Shown here in pieces: positions 21,774 to 32,479 of a stretch of DNA of 64,000 bases. Source of the DNA: Budorcas taxicolor (Eukaryota > Chordata > Mammalia > Artiodactyla > Bovidae); NCBI RefSeq assembly GCF_023091745.1, contig NC_068922.1, positions 82,493,533 through 82,557,532 of the forward strand, given 5' to 3'. The notes below the pieces were generated by a model. It did no database searches and was not told where the DNA came from. It saw only the letters and a list, made by a program, of their open reading frames with translations. Numbering within the stretch: the stretch's first letter is position 1; every line of letters begins with the position of its first letter. The position numbers were made by a program, and so were the translations under genes.

Positions 21774-23763
21774 CAGTTTGTAACATTGTACAGGAGATGG
21801 TGATCAAAACCATCCCCAAGAAAAAGAATGTAAAAAGGTAAAATGGTTGTCTGAGAAGGCCTTACAAATAGCTGTGAAAAAAAAGACAAGTGAAAGGCAA
21901 AGGAGAAAAGGAAAGATATACCGATTTGAATGCAGAGTTCTAGAGAATATCAAGGAGAGATAAGAAAGCCTTCTTCAGTCATCAATGCAAAGAAACAGGA
22001 AAACAATATGATGGGAAAGACTAGAGATCTCTTCAACAATATTAGAGATAGCAAGGGAACATTTCGTGCGAAGATGGGCTTGATAAAGGGCAGAAACAGT
22101 ATGGGCCTAACAGAAGCAGACAGGATCAAGAAAAAGTGGCAGGACTACACAGAAGAGCTGTACAAAAAAGATACTAATGACCCAGGTAACCATGCTGTTG
22201 TGATCACTCACCTAGAGCCAGACATCCTGGAATGTGAAGTCAAGTGGGCCTTAGGAAGCATCACTACGAACAAAGCTAGTAGAGGTGATGAAATTCCAGC
22301 TGAGTTATTTCAAATCATAAAAGATGATGCTGTGAAAGTGCTGCACTCAATATGCCAGCAAATTTGGAAAACTCAGCAGTGGCCACAGAACTGGAAAAGG
22401 TCAGTTTTCATTCCAATCCCAAAGAAGGGTAACACCAAACATTGTTCAAACTACCACACAAGTGCACTTATCTCACACGCTAGCAAAGTAATGCTCAAAA
22501 CTCACTAAGCCAGGCTTCAACAGTACGTGATATGAGAACTTCCAGATGTTCAAGCTGGATTTAGAAAAAGAGGAACCACAGATCAAATCGCCAACATCTG
22601 TTGGATCATAGAAAAAGCAAGAGAGTTCCAGAAAAACATCCACTCTGCTTTATTGACTATGCCAAAGCATTTAACTGTGAGGATCTCAACAGACTGTGGA
22701 TAATTCATAAAGAGATTGAAATACCAGACCACCTTACCTGCCTCCTGAGAAATCTGTATGCAAGTCAAGAAGCAACAGTTAGAACTGGACATGGAACAAC
22801 AGACTGGTTCCAAATAGGAAAAGGAGTATGTCAAGGCTGTATATTGCCACCCTGCTTATTTAACTTCTATGCAGAGTACATCATGAGAAATGCTGGGCTG
22901 GATGAAGCTCAAGCTGGAATCAGGATTGCCGGGAGAAACATCAATAACCTCAGATAAGCAGATGATACCACCCTTATGGTAGAAAGTGAGGAGAAAAATA
23001 AAAAAAAAGAAAGTGAGGAGGAACTGAGGAGCTTCTTGAGGAAAGTGAAAGAAGAGAGTAAAAAAACTGGTTAAAACTAAACATTGACAAAATGAAGATC
23101 ATGACATCTGGTCCCATTGCTTCATGGGAAATAGATGGGGAAACAGTGGAGACAGTGGCTGACTTTGTTTTCTTGGGCTCCAAAATCACTGCAGATGGTG
23201 ATTGCAGCCATGAAATTCAAAGACGCTTACTCCTTGGAAGGAAAGTTATGACCAACCTAGATAGCATATTCAAAAGCAGAGACATTACTTTGTCAACAAA
23301 GATCCGTCTAGTCAAGGCTATGGTTTTTCCAGTGGTCAGGTATGGATGTGAGGGTTGGACTATAAAGAAAGCTGAATGCTGAAGAATGGATGCTTTTGAA
23401 CTGTGGTGTTGGAAAAGACTCTTGAGAGTCCCTTGGACAGAAAGGAGATCAAACCAGTCAATCCTAAAGGAAATCAGTCCTGAATATTCGTTCGAACGAC
23501 CGATGTTGAAGCTGAAACTCCAATCCTTTGGCCACCTGACGTGAAGAACTGACTTGTTGGAAAAGACCCTGATGCTGGGAAAGATTGAAGGCAGGGAGGA
23601 AAAGGGGGCGACAGAGGATGAGATGGTTGGATGGCATCACCAACTCGATGCACATGAGTTTGAGCAAGCTCCAGGAGTTAGTGAAGGACAGGGAGGCCTG
23701 GTGTGCCGCAGTCCATGGTGTCAGAGTCCACCACGCCTGAGTGACTGAACTGAACCGAACTGA
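21774..23763 (+). mobile_element. BovB LINE lacking the endonuclease region
   Basis: It starts just after the endonuclease (gtaacattgtacaggagatgg) and ends at actgaactgaaccgaactg. The 192-codon frame 21930-22508 covers the pre-RT and fingers region: GKTRDLFNNIRDSKGTF, CEVKWALGSITTNKAS, SVFIPIPKKGNTKHCSN and ALISHASKVML. It stops at ctcactaagcc. Further breaks follow. The YADD tyrosine codon is changed to taa at 22955-22957, and an A-rich insertion sits at 22994-23007. Confidence 0.95.
22981..23020 (+). repeat. A-rich insertion flanked by 13-bp direct duplication, inside BovB
   Basis: The 13-mer agaaagtgaggag occurs at 22981-22993 and again at 23008-23020. Between them lie 14 bases, aaaaataaaaaaaa. 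Other BovB copies have a single agaaagtgaagaggaact here. The structure is that of a target-site duplication enclosing nothing but a poly-A tract, and it disrupts the RT frame shortly after the catalytic box. Confidence 0.85.
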
Positions 23764-24765
23764 TGTTCCAAATATTTCACAGGGTGTGGTTATACTAAAA
23801 AATTCATTTGATGTTTAGCTGAAATTCAGATGTAAGCATGCATCCTGCATTGTTATTTGCTGAACCTGACCACACCTATCTGGAGGTTTTTGGGGGTAAT
23901 GATCTCATGATGGTTATGTTGTGACCAACTTCACCTCGACAATGGTCTCGTAGAAGGATGGTTTGATCTGTCCTGTGAGTAGCGAAAAGCCAAGTTAGGG
24001 GTCTCAATCATCATTGCTGTGCTGTTCATGTCTCTCCAACCTTCTCAATTTGCTCTGCAATGAGAGTATATCAGATGAAGCAAACATTACCACCTGAAGC
24101 TTTTATAAAATACTGAATACTTAGAGTTTCTCAAAGCAGATACACCTGCTTTAACTGTTTGAAAATTTGTTGAATTCACTAATAAAAGATCCCCAGAGAT
24201 TTGTGCTCTCTGACCTAGAGCGGGCTGAGCAAACCCCTTTGTTCCACTACATTCTTTCCAAGAGGCTTAAAAATAGGCCAGATATGCAGCTTATTAAGAA
24301 AACCACCTTTTACACAGATTGTGTTATGGTTCCTGGAAAGATAGCAATGCCCTTTGGGCTTGGGGGAAAGGATTTCAGTTAGAGTAAGATACTTGCTTCT
24401 CTTCTTTGAGTATCAACTTGCTGAGCCTTTCTCAAAGCAAGAAATGAGTATATGAAGGTGGAGGAATTCAATTCAGCCACATCAGATAGGACGATGCATC
24501 CAGGGTAATTGAATATCCACAAGATGAATTCTCTATGATAGGTAAAGAGTAGTCATTTATCAAAAGGCAGTGTGTTAACAAAATCTAAAAAGCAGAGCCA
24601 ACAAGCTAGCATCGTGTAGTAAGAAGTAAAGGCGATGGTTTTCTTAAAATGAACGAAGTAGCACACAGCTGTAAGGAAGACAGAAGCATCTTAGATACAT
24701 CAGCATCAGTATGGTCCCTTATCTGAATACTCCGAATACAGTGGGAGTGTCAGGAGGGCATTACC
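23764..24765. other. Unique block, no gene seen
   Basis: Single-copy-looking DNA. The 71-codon plus frame 24167-24382 has no recognisable family motif or splice context that I trust. No repeat is identified. Confidence 0.4.
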
Positions 24766-24905
24766 CTATTTCAGTGGTTTCAAACCTTGCTGAAATATCA
24801 GATCCAATAGGTATATTGAGGTGGGCTCTCCTGGCCTTCAGATCTGAGAGTCTATATTTTAAGTCTCCTTAAGGAACTCTGACATGACACATCTGGGGAT
24901 ATAGT
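24766..24905. mobile_element. MER5-like DNA transposon fragment
   Basis: The stretch tttcagtggtttcaaacctt, gcaggtgggctctcctggcc-type central part and agtctccttaaggaactctg resembles the non-autonomous hAT element MER5 (cagtggttctcaaac start, aagttcccaggtgat later). It is highly diverged. Confidence 0.45.
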
Positions 24906-24954
24906 CGCATTTATTTATTTACCCACTGACATAATAAATTTCAGGAAGCTCGCA

Positions 24955-25168
24955 TGAGTGCAAGCTAAATCGCTTCAGTCGTGTCCGACTCTTTGTGACC
25001 CCCTGGACTGTGGCCCGCCAGGCTCCTCTGTCCACGGGATTCTCCAGGCAAGAATACTGGAGTGGACTGCCATTTCCTTCTCCAGGGGATCTTCCCAACC
25101 CAGGGATCGAACCCGGGTCTCCTGCATTGTAGACAGACGCTTTACCGTCTGAGCCACTAGGGAAGCCT
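24955..25168 (-). mobile_element. Bov-tA SINE
   Basis: Well-preserved minus-strand copy: gcaagctaaatcgcttcagt, cgtgtccgactctttgtgac, gggattctccaggcaagaat, ggatcgaacccgggtctcct and ttaccgtctgagccactagg, ending gaagcc at the right. Few differences from the consensus suggest a relatively recent insertion. Confidence 0.95.
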
Positions 25169-25289
25169 TATTATTCTTGGTTTTTTGTTTTTTCCCCCTC
25201 ATTTCCAGATTTCATAAATATCCATTCTAATGGAGAGAGAAAATTCAAACAAAACTGAATAAAGAAAATGAAAACGAATAATATGGTAG

Positions 25290-25412
25290 GGCTTCTCTGG
25301 CGGGCCAGCGGTTAGGACTTCTCCTTCCAGGACAGAGGGTGCAGGTTCTGTCCCTGGCTGGGGACTAAGATCCCATATTCCTCGTGGCCAAGACAGCAAA
25401 ACATGAAATGGA
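25290..25412 (+). mobile_element. CHR-type (tRNA-derived) cetartiodactyl SINE
   Basis: The head is ggcttctctggcgggccagc, followed by ggttaggacttctccttcc, a B box gttctgtccctgg and the diagnostic gggactaagatcccatatt. It ends cgtggccaagacagcaaaac. This differs from Bov-tA in the gggactaagatccc motif after the B box. Confidence 0.82.
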
Positions 25413-25439
25413 AGCAACAGTGTAATAACCTCCATAAAG

Positions 25440-26605
25440 ACTAAAAATGGTCCATGTCATTGAAAAGCAAGATGAATAAATACCGTGACAGAGTGGTCCA
25501 TGCGGCAAGCGAAGGGAGCCGGAGGGGACTGTCTGTGTGGGGGAGAGTGGATGCTGCGGTGAGCATGGGGCAATGGAAGCCTCTGAGGTGAGCCAGGATA
25601 TAAAGGGCAGTCCAGACCCAGAGGCCCGCACCCTGAGGCAGGAACGGATTTCGGAAGATGCCTGGAGGAGCAGGAAGGTCGGTGTGGCTGGGGAGGCGGT
25701 GAACACGGCAGGGGAGCGTGGAAGGTGAGTCTGAGCGGCACCCACAGAGCACGCATCCAGGATCCCACAGACTGATAACAAGGCTGGATTTCACTCTGTG
25801 GATGATGGTTCATCACTGTAGATTTAGGACAGGGAAGTGACCTGAGCAGATTTTATTTTAAAGTCTCACTCTGGTTGTAGAAATTAGGGATGCCGAGTAC
25901 ACAGCTACACAGTTATCCAAATGTGTGGTGATGGTGGCTTGTGCCTAGTGGATAGGAATGGTGCAGGTGAGAAGTGGTTGGGTTCAGGACATGTTTTTAA
26001 AGGTCAAGCATCAGTAGAACTTGCTGATTAATTGGTTGGTTAAAGCGTCTGCCTCCAATGCGGGAGACCCGGGTTCGATCCCTGGGTTGGGAAGATCCCC
26101 TGGAGAAGGAAATGGCAATCCACTCCAGTATTCTTGCCTGGAGAATCCCATGGATGGAGAAGCCTAGTAGGTTACAGTCCACGGGGTCGCAAAGAGTCGG
26201 ACACGACTGAGCGACTTCACCTTCACCTTCACCTTATGAGGGAAAGGCAAGATTCCAAAGTGCTGTAAATGTTTGCTTTGACCGCTTGGTCAATGGGGAT
26301 AGCAGTGTTAGGGCCGTGGGCTCACTGAACGTAGCAGGCATGCCCAGGGCTTTGGGGCTGGTTTCAGATGTATTACGTTTGGAATGCTTCTGAGACACCC
26401 AAGGAGCAATATCAAATCAGGCAGTTGAATGACAGAGAGTCAGGTTTAAAGGAAGATTTCAAGACTGGAAATATGAAATTTGGGAATCACCAACATACAG
26501 AGTATTTAAGCCACGAGATTAGGAAATTCATGTAAATGGAGAAGAAAAGGGATACAAGGTCAAGGCTTGTGGCTAAAAAACAAAATTTAAAGATAAGTTA
26601 GATGA
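25440..26605 (-). mobile_element. Ancient L2-like repeat, antisense, split by a SINE
   Basis: The same ancient repeat as at 41821-43255. The left part has ccctgaggcaggaacggatt, ggtcggtgtggctggggagg, acagggaagtgacctgagca, gtctcactctggttgtagaa and gtgatggtggcttgtgcct. After the Bov-tA at 26036-26235 it resumes with tatgagggaaaggcaagatt, gaaatttgggaatcaccaac and gtatttaagccacgagatt. The naming is tentative, but the recurrence and co-linearity are clear. Confidence 0.6.
26036..26235 (+). mobile_element. Bov-tA SINE, 5'-truncated, nested
   Basis: It starts at taaagcgtctgcctccaatg (A-box half missing). It has a perfect B box gggttcgatccc at 26071-26082, then gggaagatcccctggagaag, and ends cgacttcaccttcacc with a simple-repeat tail. 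It interrupts the ancient repeat, whose sequence continues on both sides. Confidence 0.95.
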
Positions 26606-26611
26606 CATAAA

Positions 26612-26815
26612 GGTGTTACTGGCATTTTGGGTTGAATGGTACTTTGTTATTCAGGACAAGTGTGAGGATTGTAGGATGTTTAGCATCCCTGGATCTAGAA
26701 TTATTAGACACCAGTGTCACCTGCTAATTATTGCCACGGCAGATACAGCTCCATATACTTGCACACCACTCCAGAGATGCGTCCTGGTGGAAAACCCTCG
26801 ACTCTATCATTATTG
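26612..26815. mobile_element. MER20-like hAT-Charlie fragment
   Basis: The motifs ggcattttgggttgaatgg, gaggattgtaggatgtttag, catccctggatctagaatt and agacaccagtgtcacctgct match, in order, the recurrent DNA element that appears reverse-complemented at 61705-61875. The name MER20 is from memory of the consensus. Confidence 0.6.
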
Positions 26816-27238
26816 AAATCAATAACTGGCTTCAGAGATTTTAGTTTAAAAGATGATGTTTCAATTATACTTGCATTAGTAAAGTATATATTATGAAGGG
26901 TTATGGAATTATGGAATAAAAGAAAATTTGTTTGCTAACATTCTCCCAGGGCCAAGAAAATAAAGCAAGCTCAGAAAAGCATTAAATCCACTCTTACCAT
27001 TTTTACTACTTAACCAGGATTAACTGATTAATTGATTCTTGTAATATCCTTTGCAAAACATTCAAAACATAAGAAGTGCTGGATTAGTGAACTAATTTCG
27101 GTAATCTAGCACACTTGGCAGCACCCGTCCCCACCTTAGAATTATAGGTGCAGGTGTTTTTGTTCTCAAATCTGTTCTGTAAATTGTCCATAATGTCATA
27201 AATACACTTTTTAAATTTGATATTATATATGTATAAAA
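26816..27238. other. Unique AT-rich block, no gene seen
   Basis: No repeat or coding signature is recognised. Confidence 0.4.
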
Positions 27239-27456
27239 TAGGGCTTCCCTGGTGGCTCAGCTGGTAAAGAATTTGCCTGCAATGCTGAGGACCTGGGTTC
27301 ATTCCCTGGGTCAGGAAAATCCCCTGGAGAAGGAAATGGCTCCCCACTCTGGTATTCTTGCCTGGGGGATTCCATGGACAGAGGAGGCTGGTGGGCTGCA
27401 GTCCACAGGGGCGCAAGGAGCTGGACACGACTGAGCGACAAACACACACACACAGT
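27239..27456 (+). mobile_element. Bov-tA SINE
   Basis: Full plus-strand copy: gggcttccctggtggctcag with A-box, ctggtaaagaatttgcctgc, B-box region gggttcattccct, gaaaatcccctggagaagg, gctgcagtccacaggggcgc and gacacgactgagcgac, with an (ac)n tail at 27442-27454. Confidence 0.95.
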
Positions 27457-27528
27457 AAATGCTATTTAGTGCATTGTTTCAAGATCAGTATTCTGTCGAG
27501 CATTAGCTCCATGAGATGGCATCCATTT

Positions 27529-27648
27529 ATTTCTGGGGTGATGGTAGCATTCTCTATGCGTGCCTTATATTTCTGGGGTGATGGTAGCATTCTCTATGTG
27601 TGCCTTATATTTCTGGGGTGATGGTAGCATTCTATATGTGTGCCTTAA
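27529..27648 (+). repeat. 40-bp tandem repeat, three copies
   Basis: The anchor ttctggggtgatggtagcat occurs at 27531, 27571 and 27611, giving an exact 40-bp period. The copies differ at only one or two positions (tatgcg versus tatgtg, tctcta versus tctata). The unit is not a known transposon end. Near identity indicates a recent local duplication and probable length polymorphism. Confidence 0.95.
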
Positions 27649-27679
27649 CAGGGATTTGTGTTACCAGATGTGTGTATCC

Positions 27680-27893
27680 TGCATGCTGAGTCACTCAGTC
27701 ATGTCTGACTCTTTTGTGACCTCAGGGACTGTAGCCCACCAGGCTCCTCTGTTCATGGGATTTTTCAGGCAAGAATTCTGGAGTAGGTTGCATTTTCTCC
27801 TCCAGCGGATCTTCCTAAGGCAGGGATTGAACCTATATCTCCTCCGTCCCCAGCATTGCCCGTGTCTCTTTACCTCTGAGCCATCAGAGAAGA
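27680..27893 (-). mobile_element. Bov-tA SINE
   Basis: Minus-strand copy with gctgagtcactcagtcatgt, ctgactcttttgtgacctc, gggatttttcaggcaagaat, ggcagggattgaacctatat and tacctctgagccatcagag. It is moderately diverged. Confidence 0.9.
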
Positions 27894-27993
27894 CCAGATG
27901 TATACATTTGTCAAAACCACACTTCTGGAACTAGGTCCTTCTGTTTTTCCTGACCTTAGGTTATTTTCAGCTGCTCTATGTGTGTGTGTGGAG

Positions 27994-28062
27994 GGCGGCA
28001 TTCAGTCATGTCTGACTTTGCGACCCCTGGACTGTAGCCCGCCAGGCTCCTCTGTCTCTGGC
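27994..28062 (-). mobile_element. Bov-A SINE fragment
   Basis: Only the 3' half remains: gcattcagtcatgtctgact, ttgcgacccctggactgtag and cccgccaggctcctctgtct. It is 5' truncated and directly joins the antisense L1 at 28063. A tgtgtgtgtg run lies just before it. Confidence 0.8.
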
Positions 28063-28645
28063 TCACCTGCTCTGTAATTTTGTATAAGTTGAATTTCACA
28101 CGAGTTGCATCCTATAGTGTGTACCCTTCTGTGGAAGGTGTCTTTCACTCAACATGTTTTAAGATTCACGGGTGACATTTTAAGATTCATTAAGTTTATC
28201 AGTGGTTTATTACTTTTTATTGCCAGACAGTGTTTCATTGTGTAAATAAGCTATAATTTCTTTCTGCACATACCTCTTTGTGAGCATATTTTTTCATTTC
28301 TCTTGGGAAACTACCCAGTTGAATTGGTCCGTTAAATAGATATATATATAGTTTTAGAAGAAACTGCCAGAATTTTTTCCAAAGTGATGGTATTATTTTA
28401 AATACGCATTTGCATTACATAAAACATGGGAAAGTTCTGATTGCTCCATATCCTTACCACTACTTGATGTTATCAGCCTCATCAGTTTTAGCCATTCTAA
28501 TGGGGGGGGGGGGGGTGTAAAGGTACTTCTTTGTGGTTTTTATTTGCATTTCTTCAATAACTGTTGCTACTGAGTACTTTTTCACTTATTTATTTTCCAT
28601 TTATATATCTTTTTTTTATGAAGTGACTATTCAAGAATTTACCCA
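28063..28645 (-). mobile_element. L1 LINE fragment (end of ORF2), antisense
   Basis: The plus strand matches the reverse of the L1 ORF2 end: gtgtctttcactcaacatg, gtggtttattactttttatt, tttcatttctcttgggaaac, gaagaaactgccagaattt, ttccaaagtgatggtattat, gattgctccatatccttacc and ttttagccattctaatggg. It is diverged, of L1M type, with no open frame. It contains an anomalous G14 run. Confidence 0.85.
28502..28515 (+). repeat. Homopolymer G14
   Basis: A run of 14 guanines lies where L1 relatives read roughly tagtgggtgtgtagtgg. Long G homopolymers are rare in mammalian DNA and could be a real expansion or a base-calling or assembly slippage. Confidence 0.9.
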
Positions 28646-29466
28646 CAGAAATCTCTTCAGCAACTCTTTAAAAGCTGAGTTGCTATAATAAATTTGCCTT
28701 AGAAGAGTTACTATCAGTCAATATTAGGGGAAGTTTGTTTATGTAATACCCACTAGTCAAGAAGGAAGTTATCTAGATATATGTTTAAAAATAATTATAG
28801 GAGATCACAAATACTTTTTTTCTGCTGGTTTCCATTGAAAGTTAATTAATGCACCATACTTCTGGAGAATAATATTGATATTAGTCAATACATATAATTT
28901 ATTAATTTTAATTGTAAGAAAAGTAGAAACCCTAAGACACTTACTAGCTTGGGTAACTTTTCTGCTACTTTTCAGTTATGTGAAGACATAACTGAACTTT
29001 GTTGGAGAAGCAGCAGCCACGTATTGTTCTGATAAAATGCCTTACGTCTGCCATGCTTTGCTCATTTTATGTGAAAACCAGTTCATAATAAGCACACAGC
29101 TGGGTAGGTTCCTGAATGGGTACATTATACTTTTCATTATACAGCAAAGAGACTAAAAGTTGAGAAATCCAGCCTGTCAGATCACTAAGGAGCCATCCAC
29201 TCTGAAGAAGCTGAGGTTGTGAGAAGATACCCATTCCGGTAGTAAGAATCCAGGGTGCAGTTTGTTCATCCGTATGAACAAAGACATCTAGTCTCTGAAT
29301 CGGGATAGTTAGTGGCCATGGGAGATTTTTATTTGCATAAGTATACTTTTAACCTCACAAATAAGATAATGTTTACATAATTCAAAGGAATGAAAAACAA
29401 AAGAAGGCATTCAACTCAATCTTTGGTCAGCAACTGTTTACCCACAAGCCTTTCCAGAGGACAAAA
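28646..29466. other. Unique AT-rich block, no gene seen
   Basis: About 0.8 kb without recognisable repeats or coding signals. Confidence 0.4.
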
Positions 29467-29654
29467 TAGTGTCGCTCAGTTGTGTCCGACTCTTTGCCAC
29501 CCCAGGGACTATACAGTCCATGGAATTCTCCAGGCCAGAATGCTGGAGTGGGGAGCCTTTCCCTTCTCCAGGGAACCTTCCCAACCCGGGGATGGAACCC
29601 AGATCTACCGCATTGCAGGGAATTCTTTACCAGCTGAGCCACAAGGGAAGCCCG
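29467..29654 (-). mobile_element. Bov-tA SINE, subfamily with gtccatggaattctcc
   Basis: Minus-strand copy with cagttgtgtccgactctttg, ctatacagtccatggaattc, tccaggccagaatgctggag, cttcccaacccggggatgga and ttaccagctgagccacaagg. The tacagtccatggaattc block marks a different subfamily from the gggattctcc type seen in most other copies. Both tRNA-like and Bov-A parts are present. Confidence 0.92.
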
Positions 29655-29963
29655 TGATTTGTAAAATAATGTATTTAAGTATCAGGTGCATATTTACAAA
29701 ACAAAAAACATTATCACAATTTTCCTGAATAGTCTCTTTTTCTCATGTTAAACTTACCATCAACCTGGTTCGGGCTGCTGCTGGAACAAAATCACCTACT
29801 ACAACTCTAAACAGCTCCCCACTCTACATGGTAATACTATTTTGCAGCTGGTCCTTGCTGGGGTAAACCTACCTTGAAACAGCTGACTTGTCAGTCAGTA
29901 CTGAGGGAAGGTCAGCCCTGCAAGGAGAAGGCTCCTTGCAATATAACACCCGAAGTCTTTATG

Positions 29964-30062
29964 CATGCGTGCATGCTAAGTTGCCTCAGTCATATCCGAC
30001 TCTTTGCAACCCCATGGACTTTAGTCCACCAGGCTCCTCTGTCCATGGGATTCTCCAGGCAA
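29964..30062 (-). mobile_element. Bov-A SINE 3' fragment
   Basis: It contains gcatgctaagttgcctcagt, catatccgactctttgcaac, cccatggactttagtccacc and gggattctccaggcaa, where it stops. The tRNA-like head is absent, so it is a 5'-truncated copy. Confidence 0.88.
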
Positions 30063-32069
30063 TTAATAATAACATAATGTGTGAAAGAAGCTTAAGCTAA
30101 AGAAAAGTAGATTGTTGTGTTTTGCTGAGTTTTCATTTGTTGTTCTGTTGGTATGTGTAGCTGACACTTCTTAAGTTTGCACTTACTTACAATACTGTGT
30201 GATGTCTTTTGGCAGAGAGCAGACCACTGTATTAAGTCAAGATAAATATACTCAAGTGTAGACTCTGTGGTACTCAAAATATGTCCTTGAGTCAAATCCA
30301 CTTCTTGAGTTTATTTTCTAGTTACTGGGGATAACATTTGCCCGCTGATTCCCACAGTGCTCTGAGGTCATGAGGGGGACAGTAGACATGAGAACATGCT
30401 TTCAGAAAAAGTGCCATCGAACCATCCTTGAGGATGCCCTTTAGCCATCCATTTCCAGCAGCCCTCGCTGCACCTACCATGACCCCGGAGTGCTGGAAGT
30501 CTTGCTCATGAAAACGCCGTCCTTTGTGACTTCACGGTCACTGCCAATGTCTTATTCAGATGGGCTCCGGGTTGTGTAAACAGCCCAATAAATAGTTTAT
30601 TTGTTCTGAATCTTTCCTCTGGGAATCCTCTTTAGAAGTACAGCCTAACGTCTCATTTCAAAGAGGGCAAGAAAAACATCAGCCGCTGAATGACTGCATT
30701 TTCTAAACATACAGCTTAAAAACACCGCCTCTGGTGTGCCTAGAGACGCATCTGTCTGTGCAGCTGTAAAGCTGGGTCACGCTCTTCACATGCCCAAGCA
30801 GCTACATCCACGTAGGGTCCGTGAGGCTCCTGCAGGGTGTTCCTGGGGTTTGCGAATGGTAGCCCCAAGTGCTCTTTCTTTCATAATATCTACCTTTTGA
30901 TGCTAAAGAGTCTGTATTAAAATAAAGCGAAAGTAGGTTTGTCTATCTGAATTTCCAAGTCGATTACTGCTGCTCAAGTCTGATAAACCACAGTTACAAA
31001 GCCAGGCCAGGCAGGTAAATAATCAAAGCAACAGCAAGCGCACTTGCCCTCTCTCTTCTGCTGCCACATCAGAGAGCAGCTCAGCAGAAGCCCTTCTGAG
31101 TGTCGGGTTTCAGCGTTAGAGGCAGCAGCTTTCTCAGCCCCGTTAGAAGACAGAGATGAGAAAATGTCATCTGATCCAGAAACTCGAGTTACAGCCACAT
31201 TTTTTTGATCAAGAATGAATAGGGAGGCCTCTCAGGTGGGGTTCAGGAGCTCAGAAAACAGTCTTTATCCGCGCTAAATGCCCTGCAGCTGCAGTCTGCA
31301 GCGCCTTGGGCAAAGAGAAGCATCTGGCGTTCTGCTTCTCGAGCTGCTCCCGGCACCTCGCTGGCAGCCCCTGATCCTTCCTTCCTGACCTGGGCAAGCC
31401 ACAGACTCACGCAGCGTCACAGAAGACCCATTACAGCTTTCCATCCAGTGCTTCAGTTACGCACCCTACCATCTATCTTTTATTGTTCTCAAGTATGATC
31501 TGTGAAGGCACATTTAAATTTATACTAGTCATTGTCATGAGTAGTATAACTGTTATTCTTAATTTGGTCATTCATTTATTCAAGGAATATTCATCAAAAG
31601 CCAGTTTTCCTACATTTATTGATGGAGATGTGTGGATGCAGAAGGTGTGAAGATGAAGCAGGCAGGACGCCCTCCCAGGGGATTGGTGCTCTCATACACG
31701 CATCCCCACGGGGACTCAGACACGCCTCCCCCCGCTCTCGGGGCAGGCTTGACCACTGCTTTTATCTGAGCAATTCCAGCTGAGGCCCAGTGTATATCTT
31801 ATCTCTCAAATGAACCTGTGGGCTCATTCAAGACTTTGTGCATATTTTTAAAGATGTTTTCAACCCTTTCTCTGATATATAGGAACTCTGGGGACCCTGA
31901 AGTGCAGAAGTGCTTGCAAGCCTCTGGGGGCCTTTAGAACAAGAAGGCCAGTTCTAGATCAAGGCTGTCTCCATCATCTACTCCACTTTTCGCGGGAGAC
32001 ACTGGTAAAAGTTTAGCTCACACTTCCTCACTGACATTTAGCCCTGCCTTTGGCCTGATAATATATTCC
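30063..32069. other. Long repeat-poor block, no gene seen
   Basis: About 2 kb without ruminant-specific insertions. A possible very old L2 antisense trace lies near 31545-31680 (tcattcatttattcaagg). Open frames are at most 74 codons and featureless. It is the kind of interval that could hold conserved noncoding sequence, but nothing in the sequence itself proves it. Confidence 0.45.
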
Positions 32070-32400
32070 TGGGGGCTTCCAGGGTGGCTCAGCTAGTAAA
32101 AAACCCATCTGTGGTGCAGCAGACCCCAGTCTGATTCCCGGGTCGGGAGGGTCCCCTGGAGAAGGGAGGGGCTGCCCACTCCAGTATTCTTGGGCTTCCC
32201 TGGTGGCTCAGCTGGTAAAGAGTCTGCCTGCAATGTGGGAGACTTGGGCTTAATCCCTGGGTTGGGAAGATCTCCTGAAGGAGGACATGGCAACCCATCC
32301 CAGTATTCTTGCCTGGAGAATCACATGGACAGAGGAGCCCGGCAGGCTGCAGTCCAAGGGGTCACAAAAGAGTCAGACACAACTTATTGACTAAATAGCA
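32070..32400 (+). mobile_element. Two tandem Bov-tA SINEs
   Basis: A truncated unit (32070-32190) begins gggggcttccagggtggctc and stops at ccactccagtattctt. A full unit follows immediately (32191-32400), beginning gggcttccctggtggctcag and ending tcagacacaacttattgact. The second unit is joined exactly at the conserved middle of the first, so it either inserted there or formed as a dimer. Confidence 0.92.
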
Positions 32401-32479
32401 GCTGACCTTTTTTTTTTAACATACTACTGCTCCTGGCAACCAAATAAACCAGTTAGTACTGACCCCGGATAGCCCCTTA

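Noticed and set aside
25457..25816. Overlapping minus frames of 117-138 codons
   Set aside because: They lie across an ancient L2-like repeat and show no domain; overlapping long frames here reflect GC-rich composition.
26071..26082. Possible tRNA gene from the gggttcgatccc B box
   Set aside because: The B box belongs to the tRNA-derived head of a SINE. No cloverleaf with acceptor stem can be formed from the flanks.
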